NCBI RefSeq assembly: GCF_947654165.1
Contig: NZ_CANTKB010000012.1
Coordinates: 1-64,000 of the forward strand
Direction: 5' to 3'
DNA from: an uncultured Blautia sp.
GTDB lineage: Bacteria; Bacillota; Clostridia; Lachnospirales; Lachnospiraceae
Length of the DNA stretch: 64,000 nucleotides
Shown: in pieces, positions 17,478 to 25,518 of the stretch
Layout: every line of letters begins with the position of its first letter
How positions within the stretch are numbered: position 1 is the first letter of the stretch
Program-made: the position numbers and the translations under genes
The notes under the pieces: generated by a model
What the model was told of the DNA's origin: nothing
The model's database searches: none
The model's input: the letters and a program-made list of their open reading frames with translations, nothing else

Positions 17478-18911
17478 ATGAGTACAGACAGATATGTAAG
17501 CCCGTTATCTGAGCGTTATGCAAGCAGAGAAATGCAGTACATTTTTTCTCCTGATATGAAATTTCGTACCTGGAGAAAGCTGTGGATTGCCCTTGCAGAG
17601 ACAGAGAAGGAGCTGGGACTGAATATTACCCAGGAACAGATTGATGAACTGAAAGCAAATGCAGACAACATTAATTATGATGTGGCAAGAGAAAGAGAAA
17701 AAAAAGTACGTCATGATGTAATGTCTCATGTCTATGCCTATGGAGTACAGTGCCCGAAGGCAAAGGGAATCATTCATCTGGGAGCAACAAGTTGTTATGT
17801 AGGCGATAATACGGACATTATTGTTATGACAGAAGCTTTGAAGCTGGTCCGTAAAAAACTGGTAAACGTTCTTGCGGAACTGGCAAAATTTGCGGAAGAA
17901 CATAAAGCCCAGCCTACCCTTGCATTTACTCATTTCCAGCCGGCCCAGCCTACTACCGTAGGAAAAAGAGCAACCCTGTGGATGCAGGAATTTATGCTGG
18001 ATTTAGAGGATCTGGAGTATGTACTCAGTACTATGAAATTATTAGGATCCAAAGGTACCACAGGTACACAGGCAAGCTTTTTGGAACTTTTTGACGGAGA
18101 TCAGGAGACTATTGATAAGATTGATCCGATGATCGCAAAAAAAATGGGATTTCAGGAATGTTACCCGGTATCAGGACAGACCTATTCCAGAAAAGTGGAC
18201 ACCAGGGTATTAAATGTACTGGCAGGAATTGCAGCAAGTGCCCATAAATTTTCCAATGATATTCGCCTGCTGCAGCATTTAAAAGAAGTGGAAGAGCCTT
18301 TTGAAAAGAATCAGATCGGTTCCTCTGCCATGGCATATAAGCGAAATCCTATGAGAAGTGAGAGAATCGCTTCCCTGTCCAGATTCGTCATGGTAGATGC
18401 CTTAAATCCGGCCATCACTTCTGCAACACAGTGGTTTGAGAGAACGCTGGATGACTCTGCCAATAAACGTCTGTCCATCCCGGAAGGATTTCTGGCAATA
18501 GACGGTATCTTAGATTTGTGCTTAAATGTGGTTGACGGTCTGGTGGTATATCCAAAAGTGATCGAGAAACGTTTAAGAAGTGAACTTCCTTTCATGGCAA
18601 CAGAAAATATCATGATGGATGCCGTTAAAGCAGGCGGAGACCGTCAGGAACTTCATGAGAGAATCCGTGAACTTTCTATGGAGGCAGGAAGAAATGTGAA
18701 GGAAGAAGGAAAAGAAAACAATCTTCTGGAACTGATCGCAGCCGATCCGGCCTTTAACATGACCTTGGAAGAACTGCAAGAAACCATGGATCCTGCAAAG
18801 TATACGGGAAGAGCGGCGATCCAGGTCGACAATTTCCTGAAAAACGTTGTAAATCCTGTGTTGGAAGCAAACAAGGAATTACTGGGTATGACAGCAGAAA
18901 TTAATGTATAA
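17478..18911 (+). CDS. purB: Adenylosuccinate lyase
   Basis: Homotetrameric fumarase/aspartase-superfamily enzyme that releases fumarate from SAICAR and from adenylosuccinate in purine synthesis. 477 aa. The signature SSAMAYKRNPMRSE contains the flexible catalytic loop; HLGATSCYVGDNTDI and THFQPAQPTTVGKR are further substrate-binding motifs, the latter with the usual catalytic His. The ATG follows AGAGAGG at good spacing. It is monocistronic between its own promoter and a strong terminator. The fumarate released could feed the fumarate-reducing module at 45-56 kb (metabolic inference only). Confidence 0.97.
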   Translation: MSTDRYVSPLSERYASREMQYIFSPDMKFRTWRKLWIALAETEKELGLNITQEQIDELKANADNINYDVAREREKKVRHDVMSHVYAYGVQCPKAKGIIHLGATSCYVGDNTDIIVMTEALKLVRKKLVNVLAELAKFAEEHKAQPTLAFTHFQPAQPTTVGKRATLWMQEFMLDLEDLEYVLSTMKLLGSKGTTGTQASFLELFDGDQETIDKIDPMIAKKMGFQECYPVSGQTYSRKVDTRVLNVLAGIAASAHKFSNDIRLLQHLKEVEEPFEKNQIGSSAMAYKRNPMRSERIASLSRFVMVDALNPAITSATQWFERTLDDSANKRLSIPEGFLAIDGILDLCLNVVDGLVVYPKVIEKRLRSELPFMATENIMMDAVKAGGDRQELHERIRELSMEAGRNVKEEGKENNLLELIAADPAFNMTLEELQETMDPAKYTGRAAIQVDNFLKNVVNPVLEANKELLGMTAEINV

Positions 18912-18936
18912 ACAGATACACAGCCTGGTGTATCTT

Positions 18937-18964
18937 AAGAGGGCGGAGAAAGCCGCCCTTTTGT
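18937..18964 (+). terminator. Rho-independent terminator of purB
   Basis: AAGAGGGCGG pairs with CCGCCCTTTT across an AGAAAG loop and is followed by TGTTG; the core GGGCGG/CCGCCC stem is perfect. Confidence 0.85.
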
Positions 18965-19007
18965 TGTATTCAGGCAGATAAAAAAGAAGAGAAAAGGAGA
19001 GGTTTTT

Positions 19008-20291
19008 ATGAACCAGGAGAAAAAAGGAAGAGCCATAGCACTTCTTCCTATCGGAGTATTTTTAGTGATTTTTATTGGTGCGGGAATCTTATTCCATGAT
19101 TTCTATACCATGCCGGCGATCGTAGGATTTCTTATCGCACTAATCGTGGCTTTTTTACAGAATAAGAGACTGCGGTTTGCAGATAAGCTGACGATCGTAT
19201 CAAAAGGAATCGGGGAAGAGAATATTGTGACCATGTGTCTGATCTTCCTGGCAGCAGGTGCGTTTTCCGGAACGATCCAGGCAGCAGGCGGAGTAGAGAG
19301 CACTGTAAATCTGGGACTTTCTATTATGCCGTCTTCCATTGCTGTTGTTGGACTTTTTATTATCGGATGTTTTATTTCTGTTTCTATGGGAACCTCTGTT
19401 GGAACTATCACAGCCATGACACCCATTGGTGTGGGAATTGCAGAGAAAACAGGGATTGCCATGCCGATCTGCGTGGGTGCAGTTGTCTGCGGTGCCATGT
19501 TTGGAGATAACTTGTCCATGATTTCTGACACCACCATTGCAGCCGTTAGAACTCAGGGCTGTGAGATGAAGGACAAGTTTAAAGAGAACTTCCTGATCGT
19601 TCTTCCGGCAGCCATCCTTACAGCGGTACTGTTTTTCTTTATGGCAAGAGGAAACGCAGGAGATATTCAGGGAAACCTGGAGTATGATATTATCAAGGTC
19701 ATTCCCTATCTGGTCGTTTTGATCGGTGCCTTGATCGGGATCAATGTATTTGTGATTCTCATTGCAGGAACCGTATTGGCTGCAATCGTAGGTGTGGGAA
19801 CCGGTGCTTTTGCCATTGGAGAATTATTCCAGAAAATGGGCGAAGGTGTTACCAGCATGTATGACATTACAGTGATCTCCATTATTGTGGCAGCGATTGT
19901 GGCACTTGTGAAAGAATATGGCGGTATTGAGTTTATTCTTAATCTGATCAAAAAGAACATCAATGGGCCGAGAGGCGGAGAATTTGGTATTTCTGTCTTG
20001 GCTCTTTTGGTAGATTGCTGTACTGCAAACAACACGGTTGCAATTGTTATGGCGGGTCCTATAGCAAAAGAGATCAGTGACGAGTTTGGTGTTTCTGCGA
20101 AGAGAAGTGCTTCCCTTCTTGATATTTTTGCCTCTGTGGGACAGGGTATGATTCCTTACGGTGCCCAGCTTCTCACGGCAGCAAGCCTTTCCGCATTGTC
20201 ACCGGTACAGATCATGCCGTATCTGTTTTATCCGGTTTTGATGGGAATCAGTGCAGTTCTGTTTATTTTGTTCCGAAGAAGACAGGCATAG
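19008..20291 (+). CDS. NhaC-family Na+/H+ antiporter
   Basis: 427-aa polytopic membrane protein with about ten or more hydrophobic segments. The conserved stretch MGTSVGTITAMTPIGVGIAE, followed by GAMFGDNLSMISDTTIAA, is typical of the NhaC/ArsB-like ion transporter group, including the buried Asp residues after GAMFG. A second conserved half-site appears as ALLVDCCTANNTVAIVMAGP and SVGQGMIPYGAQLL. The likely role is sodium or proton exchange at the cytoplasmic membrane; related families carry malate/lactate or amino acids, so the substrate is not certain. AAAAGGAGAGG precedes the ATG. It stands alone between purB and purA. Confidence 0.85.
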   Translation: MNQEKKGRAIALLPIGVFLVIFIGAGILFHDFYTMPAIVGFLIALIVAFLQNKRLRFADKLTIVSKGIGEENIVTMCLIFLAAGAFSGTIQAAGGVESTVNLGLSIMPSSIAVVGLFIIGCFISVSMGTSVGTITAMTPIGVGIAEKTGIAMPICVGAVVCGAMFGDNLSMISDTTIAAVRTQGCEMKDKFKENFLIVLPAAILTAVLFFFMARGNAGDIQGNLEYDIIKVIPYLVVLIGALIGINVFVILIAGTVLAAIVGVGTGAFAIGELFQKMGEGVTSMYDITVISIIVAAIVALVKEYGGIEFILNLIKKNINGPRGGEFGISVLALLVDCCTANNTVAIVMAGPIAKEISDEFGVSAKRSASLLDIFASVGQGMIPYGAQLLTAASLSALSPVQIMPYLFYPVLMGISAVLFILFRRRQA

Positions 20292-20391
20292 AGAAAAAAA
20301 TTATGAAAAATTTTACTTTATTTCTGTATTGAATTGTAGTATTATACTTTAGTCAAAGAAAACCAACTCAAGAATACAGGAGGAATCAAAT

Positions 20392-21675
20392 ATGGTAAAA
20401 GCAGTTGTAGGAGCAAACTGGGGCGATGAAGGAAAAGGCAAGATTACAGACATGCTGGCTCAGGAAGCAGATATTGTGGTACGCTTCCAGGGTGGAGCAA
20501 ATGCCGGACATACCATTGTGAATAAATATGGTAAGTTTGCACTTCATTCCCTTCCATCCGGTGTGTTCAATGATCATACCACCAGCATCATCGGCAACGG
20601 TGTGGCATTGAATATCCCTATTCTGATAAAAGAGCTTCAGTCCATCGTGGAAAAAGGCGTTCCTATGCCGGATATTAAAGTATCTGACCGGGCTCAGATA
20701 GTGATGTCTTACCATATTAAATTTGATGAGTACGAAGAAGAACGTCTGGCAGGCAGATCCTTCGGCTCTACAAAATCAGGAATTGCTCCTTTTTATTCTG
20801 ATAAATTTGCAAAGATCGGTTTTCAGGTCAGTGAGCTGTTCCAGGAGGAAGAGGTTCTTCGTGAAAAGGCAGAAAACATCTGCGAAAAGAAGAATGTGGT
20901 TTTGGAATATTTATACCATAAACCTCTGCTAAAGGCTGAGGATATTCTGGAAGAACTGAAACAGTACAGAGAGATGATCGCACCGTATGTGTGTGATGTT
21001 TCCACTTTGCTGTGGAATGCACAGAAAGAAGGAAAAGAAATCCTGCTGGAGGGACAGCTTGGTTCCTTAAAAGATCCGGATCACGGAATTTATCCGATGG
21101 TCACTTCATCATCTACCCTTGCAGCCTACGGTGCTGTGGGAGCAGGAATTCCACCTTATGCGATCAAAGAGATCATTACCGTATGTAAGGCTTATTCCAG
21201 TGCTGTGGGAGCAGGTGCATTTGTCTCTGAGATCTTCGGAGAAGAAGCAGATGAATTAAGACGCAGAGGCGGCGACGGCGGAGAATACGGTGCCACAACA
21301 GGACGGCCAAGACGTATGGGCTGGTTTGATTGTGTGGCTTCCAGGTATGGCTGCCGTATCCAGGGAACGACAGATGTGGCCTTTACGGTTTTGGATGTTC
21401 TCGGTTATCTGGATGAGATCCCGGTCTGTGTGGCATATGACATCAACGGAGAGATTACCACAGAATTTCCTACGACGCCGTTGCTGGAAAAGGCAAAACC
21501 GGTGTTTGAGGTGCTTCCGGGCTGGAAATCTGACATCAGAGGAATTCGAAACTATGAAGATCTGCCTCTGAATTGCCGCAGATACATTGAATTTGTGGAA
21601 GAAAAACTGGGATTTCCGATTACCATGGTATCAAATGGTCCGGGAAGAGAAGATATTATTTACAGAGAAAAATAA
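20392..21675 (+). CDS. purA: Adenylosuccinate synthetase
   Basis: GTP-dependent ligation of aspartate to IMP, first committed step to AMP. 427 aa. GANWGDEGKGKITDML is the N-terminal P-loop-like signature with the catalytic Asp; GGANAGHTIV contains the catalytic His; GATTGRPRRMGWFD is the C-terminal nucleotide-binding signature. An excellent AGGAGG site lies 7 bp before the ATG. Convergent with the TetR gene through a shared bidirectional terminator. Confidence 0.98.
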   Translation: MVKAVVGANWGDEGKGKITDMLAQEADIVVRFQGGANAGHTIVNKYGKFALHSLPSGVFNDHTTSIIGNGVALNIPILIKELQSIVEKGVPMPDIKVSDRAQIVMSYHIKFDEYEEERLAGRSFGSTKSGIAPFYSDKFAKIGFQVSELFQEEEVLREKAENICEKKNVVLEYLYHKPLLKAEDILEELKQYREMIAPYVCDVSTLLWNAQKEGKEILLEGQLGSLKDPDHGIYPMVTSSSTLAAYGAVGAGIPPYAIKEIITVCKAYSSAVGAGAFVSEIFGEEADELRRRGGDGGEYGATTGRPRRMGWFDCVASRYGCRIQGTTDVAFTVLDVLGYLDEIPVCVAYDINGEITTEFPTTPLLEKAKPVFEVLPGWKSDIRGIRNYEDLPLNCRRYIEFVEEKLGFPITMVSNGPGREDIIYREK

Positions 21676-21679
21676 AACG

Positions 21680-21720
21680 AAAGCAGGCGGAGCGTGTTGC
21701 TATACTCCGTCTGCTTTTGT
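21680..21720. terminator. Bidirectional terminator between purA and tetR
   Basis: AAAGCAGGCGGAG (21680-21692) pairs with CTCCGTCTGCTTT (21705-21717) with a single G-T pair. T-rich tracts flank it on both strands, serving the two convergent genes. Confidence 0.9.
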
Positions 21721-21721
21721 T

Positions 21722-22336
21722 TTATAATGCATTTAAAAAGTTTAAGGAACCCACCGGGTTCTCTGTTCCTTTTTCCAGAAGTGCCACCAAAGCCCGGATG
21801 GTCTCGCCGATCTCTTCCGGAGTGGAAGGTACCAGAGTATTGTCCAATTTAATGGAAAGTACGATCAGTACAATTTCAGCCAGGGCGGCAGGGTATGCAA
21901 AATGGATCTCTCCGATATCAATGCCCTGCTGGATGATCTGTGTGAGTGTAGGCTTCAGTTCACTGATCAGGTGTCTCAGGTACTGATGGTGTAAAAAAGT
22001 CTCTGCCTGAGCGTTTTCCGGCTGTACAGGGGAGTCCTGTTTCTGAAATGCCTCTCTGGAGTTCCGGCAGGCCTGGAAGATCATAGCCATCCTGGTAAAG
22101 GGTGAAATTTCTGTCTGGGAAGCCAGTTGTTTGGCAGTTTCCAGAGGTTTTTCGTAATTGCGTTCCACCAAAGCTTCCAGAATGGCATCTTTGGAAGGAA
22201 AATAATAATAGATGCTGCCCTTGCCGATCCCGGCAGTCTGTGCAATCTCACTTACAGAAATAGTCTGTATATTTTTCTTGTCTAGTAGTTCCTGAAATGC
22301 GTCCAGGATTCGGTTGTATTTTTCTGTAGACGGCAT
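21722..22336 (-). CDS. TetR/AcrR-family transcriptional repressor
   Basis: 204 aa. The N-terminal DNA-binding domain reads RILDAFQELLDKKNIQTISV, then SEIAQTAGIGKGSIYYYFPS, a textbook TetR helix-turn-helix with the KGSIYYYFxSK recognition segment. The C-terminal ligand domain is helical and hydrophobic, with no recognisable subclass. It is divergent from the SCP2/hydrolase/condensation/ACP/ligase genes, and two matching palindromes lie in that leader, so it most likely represses that operon in response to an acyl or lipid-like ligand (inference). Confidence 0.9.
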   Translation of the reverse strand: MPSTEKYNRILDAFQELLDKKNIQTISVSEIAQTAGIGKGSIYYYFPSKDAILEALVERNYEKPLETAKQLASQTEISPFTRMAMIFQACRNSREAFQKQDSPVQPENAQAETFLHHQYLRHLISELKPTLTQIIQQGIDIGEIHFAYPAALAEIVLIVLSIKLDNTLVPSTPEEIGETIRALVALLEKGTENPVGSLNFLNAL

Positions 22337-22390
22337 GTCGTTCGTCCCATCCTTTTTTGAATAATTACTTTAATTTAACGAATTGAGACC

Positions 22391-22419
22391 AGTATAACAC
22401 AGAATCTGTCTCTTTCCAA
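22391..22419 (-). promoter_or_regulatory. Sigma-A promoter of the TetR gene
   Basis: On the minus strand TTGGAA (22414-22419), 17 bp spacer, TATACT (22391-22396), about 55 bp upstream of the tetR start. Confidence 0.7.
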
Positions 22420-22455
22420 TTAGAAAAAATAAACAGAAAAATGAAAAATCCAGTT

Positions 22456-22461
22456 TATAAT
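22456..22461 (+). promoter_or_regulatory. Probable -10 box of the SCP2/condensation/ligase operon
   Basis: A perfect TATAAT lies 17 bp before the first palindrome. The -35 region at the usual distance is A-rich and weak, so the promoter may need derepression or help from an activator. Confidence 0.45.
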
Positions 22462-22478
22462 TTAGAAGAAGTCATAGT

Positions 22479-22534
22479 TGACCAGCGGTCGAAAAGATGA
22501 TACATTTAAATAGAAATAAATCGACCGACAGTCG
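22479..22534. promoter_or_regulatory. Two tandem palindromic operators, candidate TetR sites
   Basis: TGACCAGCGGTCG (22479-22491) and CGACCGACAGTCG (22522-22534) are both near-palindromes with the shared pattern GACC, short spacer, GTCGAAAA. They lie 43 bp apart (about four helical turns), just downstream of the probable -10 box and before the first gene, the position expected of a roadblock operator. Assignment to the divergent TetR protein is inference. Confidence 0.6.
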
Positions 22535-22559
22535 AAAAATAAAAAACGGAGGGTTTGTC

Positions 22560-22886
22560 ATGACATATGCAGAATTTTTTGCAGAGATCAAGTCAAAATT
22601 TATGACAGCAGATGTGAGTGATATCAAAGAACATCTGGCTTATCAGTTTAACATCTTGGGCGAGGCAGAAGGAATTTTTTATGTGGAAGTAAAAGAAGGA
22701 AAACTTTATGTGGAGCCTTATGAATATTATGACAGAGATGTCATGTTTACCGCGCAGGCAGAGGTGTTTATGAAAATTGCAGAGAAAAAACTGGATCCTG
22801 TTATGGCATTTACGCTTCAGAAAATGAAAGTAGAAGGAAACTTTGACAAGGCACTGCAGTTAAAAACCTTGATTGAGAGAGCATAA
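22560..22886 (+). CDS. SCP2-like sterol/lipid carrier domain protein
   Basis: 108 aa, essentially one small domain. The pattern (YQFNILGEAEGIFYVEVKEG, then MFTAQAEVFMKIAEKKLDPV and a final KVEGNFDKALQLKTL) is that of the SCP2 sterol-binding fold, which holds a hydrophobic ligand in a tunnel. The upstream in-frame extension to 22497 runs through the operator region and has no ribosome site, while GGAGGG lies just before the ATG at 22560. As first gene of a five-gene cluster it may carry the acyl product or precursor. Ligand unknown. Confidence 0.8.
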   Translation: MTYAEFFAEIKSKFMTADVSDIKEHLAYQFNILGEAEGIFYVEVKEGKLYVEPYEYYDRDVMFTAQAEVFMKIAEKKLDPVMAFTLQKMKVEGNFDKALQLKTLIERA

Positions 22887-22901
22887 CAGGAGTCAGAAAG
22901 T

Positions 22902-23846
22902 ATGAAAAAATGGATGGGAGGCACAGCAGTGCTGGCAGCCCTTTTGGCTGTCTCAGAAGCGGGAAGTGCGGCATATTTTTATCGCAGGACCATGAAAAGA
23001 GGCAAAGCAAAAACAGAGCGTACCATAAAGATGGCGGGAACAGACTGGAACCAGCATATGCCTGTGATCCAAAAGAAAAAAGAATTTATGCTGGCACAGC
23101 CTCACGAAGATGTGTATCAAAAAAGCAGAGATGGTCTGAGACTTCACGGGGTGTATTTTCCCGGGACACATGGAAAAAAAGTTGTGATTGCTCTTCACGG
23201 ATATACCAGTGAGTGCATGAGCGATTACATCGGATTGTCAGAGTATTATCTGACCAGAGGGTTTGGAATGCTGCTGACAGATGCCAGAGCACATGGAAAA
23301 AGCGAGGGGACTTATATAGGCTTTGGGTGCCTGGACAGATATGATCTGCTGGGATGGATTCAGTGGGTGACAGAGACCTGTGGAACAGATGTGGAGATTC
23401 TTCTTCACGGGACATCCATGGGAGGTGCCACGGTGCTTATGGCCAGCGGACTGAAGCTGCCAAGACAGGTGAAAGGAATGATCTCAGACTGTGGATTTAC
23501 CTCTCCTAAGGAGGTATTTACCCATGTACTTCATTCCATGTATCATCTTCCTGCATTTCCTATGATTCAGATTTCAGACTGGATGAACCGGAAAAAGGCA
23601 GGGTACGGACTGGACGAATGCAATGCGGCCAGAGAAGTGCGTAAGGCAGAGATTCCGGCACTGTTTATTCATGGAGATGCAGATACCTTTGTGCCCTGCA
23701 GCATGTGTGAAGAACTTTATGAAAATTGTGCATCTCAGAAAACCAAATGGATAGTCAAGGGTGCTGCCCATGCAGAATGTTATTATAAAGATATGGAAGC
23801 CTATGAACAGGCTTTGGATTGTTTTATCGGAGGTGTCATCAAATGA
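22902..23846 (+). CDS. Membrane-anchored alpha/beta hydrolase
   Basis: 314 aa. A hydrophobic N-terminal segment (residues about 5-25) followed by positive residues suggests a signal anchor. The hydrolase fold carries VVIALHGYTS (oxyanion region), the nucleophile elbow GTSMGG with Ser172, Asp in IHGDADTFVP and His in GAAHAECYY, so the triad looks complete. The class matches S9/serine aminopeptidase-like or thioesterase-like hydrolases. In this cluster it may release or trim an acylated product, or act on the extracellular side if exported. Its stop codon overlaps the start of the condensation gene (ATGA). Confidence 0.85.
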   Translation: MKKWMGGTAVLAALLAVSEAGSAAYFYRRTMKRGKAKTERTIKMAGTDWNQHMPVIQKKKEFMLAQPHEDVYQKSRDGLRLHGVYFPGTHGKKVVIALHGYTSECMSDYIGLSEYYLTRGFGMLLTDARAHGKSEGTYIGFGCLDRYDLLGWIQWVTETCGTDVEILLHGTSMGGATVLMASGLKLPRQVKGMISDCGFTSPKEVFTHVLHSMYHLPAFPMIQISDWMNRKKAGYGLDECNAAREVRKAEIPALFIHGDADTFVPCSMCEELYENCASQKTKWIVKGAAHAECYYKDMEAYEQALDCFIGGVIK

Positions 23847-25246
23847 TGAGAAAAAGAAAGGGATATCCTGTTTACCCGTTGACCGCTGCACAAAAATTTC
23901 ATCTGTATTATCAAAACTTCTGTCCGAAAAAAGAAGTTCTGAATATCGGAACCAGCCTTACGATTGGAGTGGATCTTGATTTTCCTCTGCTGAAAGAGTG
24001 CATCTACCGGGCATATGAGCGCTGTGAGTCTATGCGTCTTCGATTTACTCATGACAAAGAAGGAGTTTACTATCAGTATGTGGTGGACCGGGAAGAGCGA
24101 GAGATTGAATTTGTGGATTTTTCACAGGGCACCATGGAAGAAGCGGAACAGACTATGTGCAGGTGGACAGCCGTACCATTTAAACGTGACGATGCTCCGA
24201 TGAACCGCATTGTGATGATTCGGATGCCGGATGGTTTCTGTGGGATTTATTTCCTGGCAGACCATATGACCATGGATGCACAGTCTTTGATCTGTTTTAT
24301 GAAAGATATCATAGAGCTTTACTGCAGCACCAAATATGAAGGTGTAGATGCACCAAAGGAAATGGCTTCATATATTGAACAGTTGGAAAAAGATTTGGCA
24401 TACGAAGCAGGAAGCAAGGCAAAACAACGGGATGAAGCGTTTTTCAAAAAGCTGATTCAGGAGTCAGAACCGATTTTTAACGGGATTTACGGAACCAGAC
24501 TGTTGGATGAGACGAGAAAGAAGTCGGGGAATCCAAAGCAAAGGTCTGTTATCAATGTATCAGATTCCGTAGATTCGGAACTGGATATTTTCCATCTGGA
24601 GGAAGAACCCACAAGACGTTTGATGGACTTTTGCGAAAGATATCATGTATCGCTGGCTGTGCTTCTGCTGATGGGACTGCGTACATATTTCCAGAAGGAA
24701 AACGGAAACGAAGATGTGTCGATCAATACGGCGATTGCAAGAAGGGCTACACTGAAAGAAAAAAAATCAGGCGGAACCAGAATTCATTCTTTTCCGTTCC
24801 GCACCATTATTTCCGAAGAAAAAACCTTCCTGGAAGGGATTTACCAGATCCGTGACCAGCAAAATGAATTGTTCCGTCATGCAAACTATGATCCGGTTTC
24901 TTATTTTGCAGAGAGAGCAAAACAATATGCACACGGAGAGGGGCAGACGTATGAGCCGATGGCACTGACTTATCAGCCTTTAACGCTAAAGGAAAAAGGG
25001 CTCGAGAAGCTGGGGGATATTCAGTATAAGACAAAATGGTATCCCAACGGAGCTACCACACAGGCCATGTATCTGACTGTCATGCACCGGCCGGAAGACA
25101 ATGGACTGGACTTTAATTTTGAACATCAGGTAAAAGCAGTCTCCAGGGAAAAACTGGAATATCTGTATTATTATCTCTGTAAAATTATGTTTAAAGGCAC
25201 GGAAAATCCTAATTTGCCGGTGGGAGATATTATAAAACTGGTCTAG
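23843..25246 (+). CDS. Free-standing condensation-domain acyltransferase
   Basis: 467 aa, the length of one NRPS condensation domain. The start (YPVYPLTAAQKFHLYYQNF) resembles the C1 motif. The catalytic HHxxxDG motif appears as DHMTMDA, with His141 and Asp145 retained but the first His and the Gly replaced. Downstream, NTAIARRATLKEK and the C-terminal NFEHQVKAVSREKLEYL fit the chloramphenicol-acetyltransferase-like fold. It may join an acyl-ACP to an amine or alcohol. The start at 23843 is chosen because GGAGG lies 9 bp upstream and the codon overlaps the previous stop. It is followed by a carrier protein and a ligase. Confidence 0.8.
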   Translation: MMRKRKGYPVYPLTAAQKFHLYYQNFCPKKEVLNIGTSLTIGVDLDFPLLKECIYRAYERCESMRLRFTHDKEGVYYQYVVDREEREIEFVDFSQGTMEEAEQTMCRWTAVPFKRDDAPMNRIVMIRMPDGFCGIYFLADHMTMDAQSLICFMKDIIELYCSTKYEGVDAPKEMASYIEQLEKDLAYEAGSKAKQRDEAFFKKLIQESEPIFNGIYGTRLLDETRKKSGNPKQRSVINVSDSVDSELDIFHLEEEPTRRLMDFCERYHVSLAVLLLMGLRTYFQKENGNEDVSINTAIARRATLKEKKSGGTRIHSFPFRTIISEEKTFLEGIYQIRDQQNELFRHANYDPVSYFAERAKQYAHGEGQTYEPMALTYQPLTLKEKGLEKLGDIQYKTKWYPNGATTQAMYLTVMHRPEDNGLDFNFEHQVKAVSREKLEYLYYYLCKIMFKGTENPNLPVGDIIKLV

Positions 25247-25271
25247 AAAAGAGAAAGAGGAGAAAAAAGAT

Positions 25272-25499
25272 ATGTTTGAAAAATTAGTGGGAATCATTTG
25301 CAATTATGTAGAAGCAGACCCGGAACAGATTACAGAAGAATCCAGATTTATGGAAGATCTGGGATTTACATCCTTTGATTTTATGAGCATGCTTGGTGAG
25401 TTGGAGGATGAATTTGATATTGAAGTGGACCAGCAGGAAGCAGCAAGAATCCGTACCGTAGGAGAGGCTGTTTCTTATATGGAAGGTTTGTCTGAGTAA
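25272..25499 (+). CDS. Acyl/peptidyl carrier protein
   Basis: 75 aa, four-helix carrier. The attachment site is in LGFTSFDF, where Ser34 would take phosphopantetheine; the usual DSL is TSF here, an unusual variant. Surrounding features (VEADPEQITEESRFMEDLGF, ELEDEFDIEVDQQEAARIRT) are typical of ACPs. It is separate from the housekeeping fatty-acid genes and lies between the condensation protein and the adenylating ligase, so it probably serves these two. No phosphopantetheinyl transferase is present in the window. Confidence 0.9.
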   Translation: MFEKLVGIICNYVEADPEQITEESRFMEDLGFTSFDFMSMLGELEDEFDIEVDQQEAARIRTVGEAVSYMEGLSE

Positions 25500-25518
25500 G
25501 ATCAGGGAGGAAGAAAAC

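Noticed and set aside
22497..22559. N-terminal extension of the SCP2-like protein starting at 22497
   Set aside because: The extension runs through a palindromic operator and lacks a ribosome site, whereas GGAGGG precedes the ATG at 22560.
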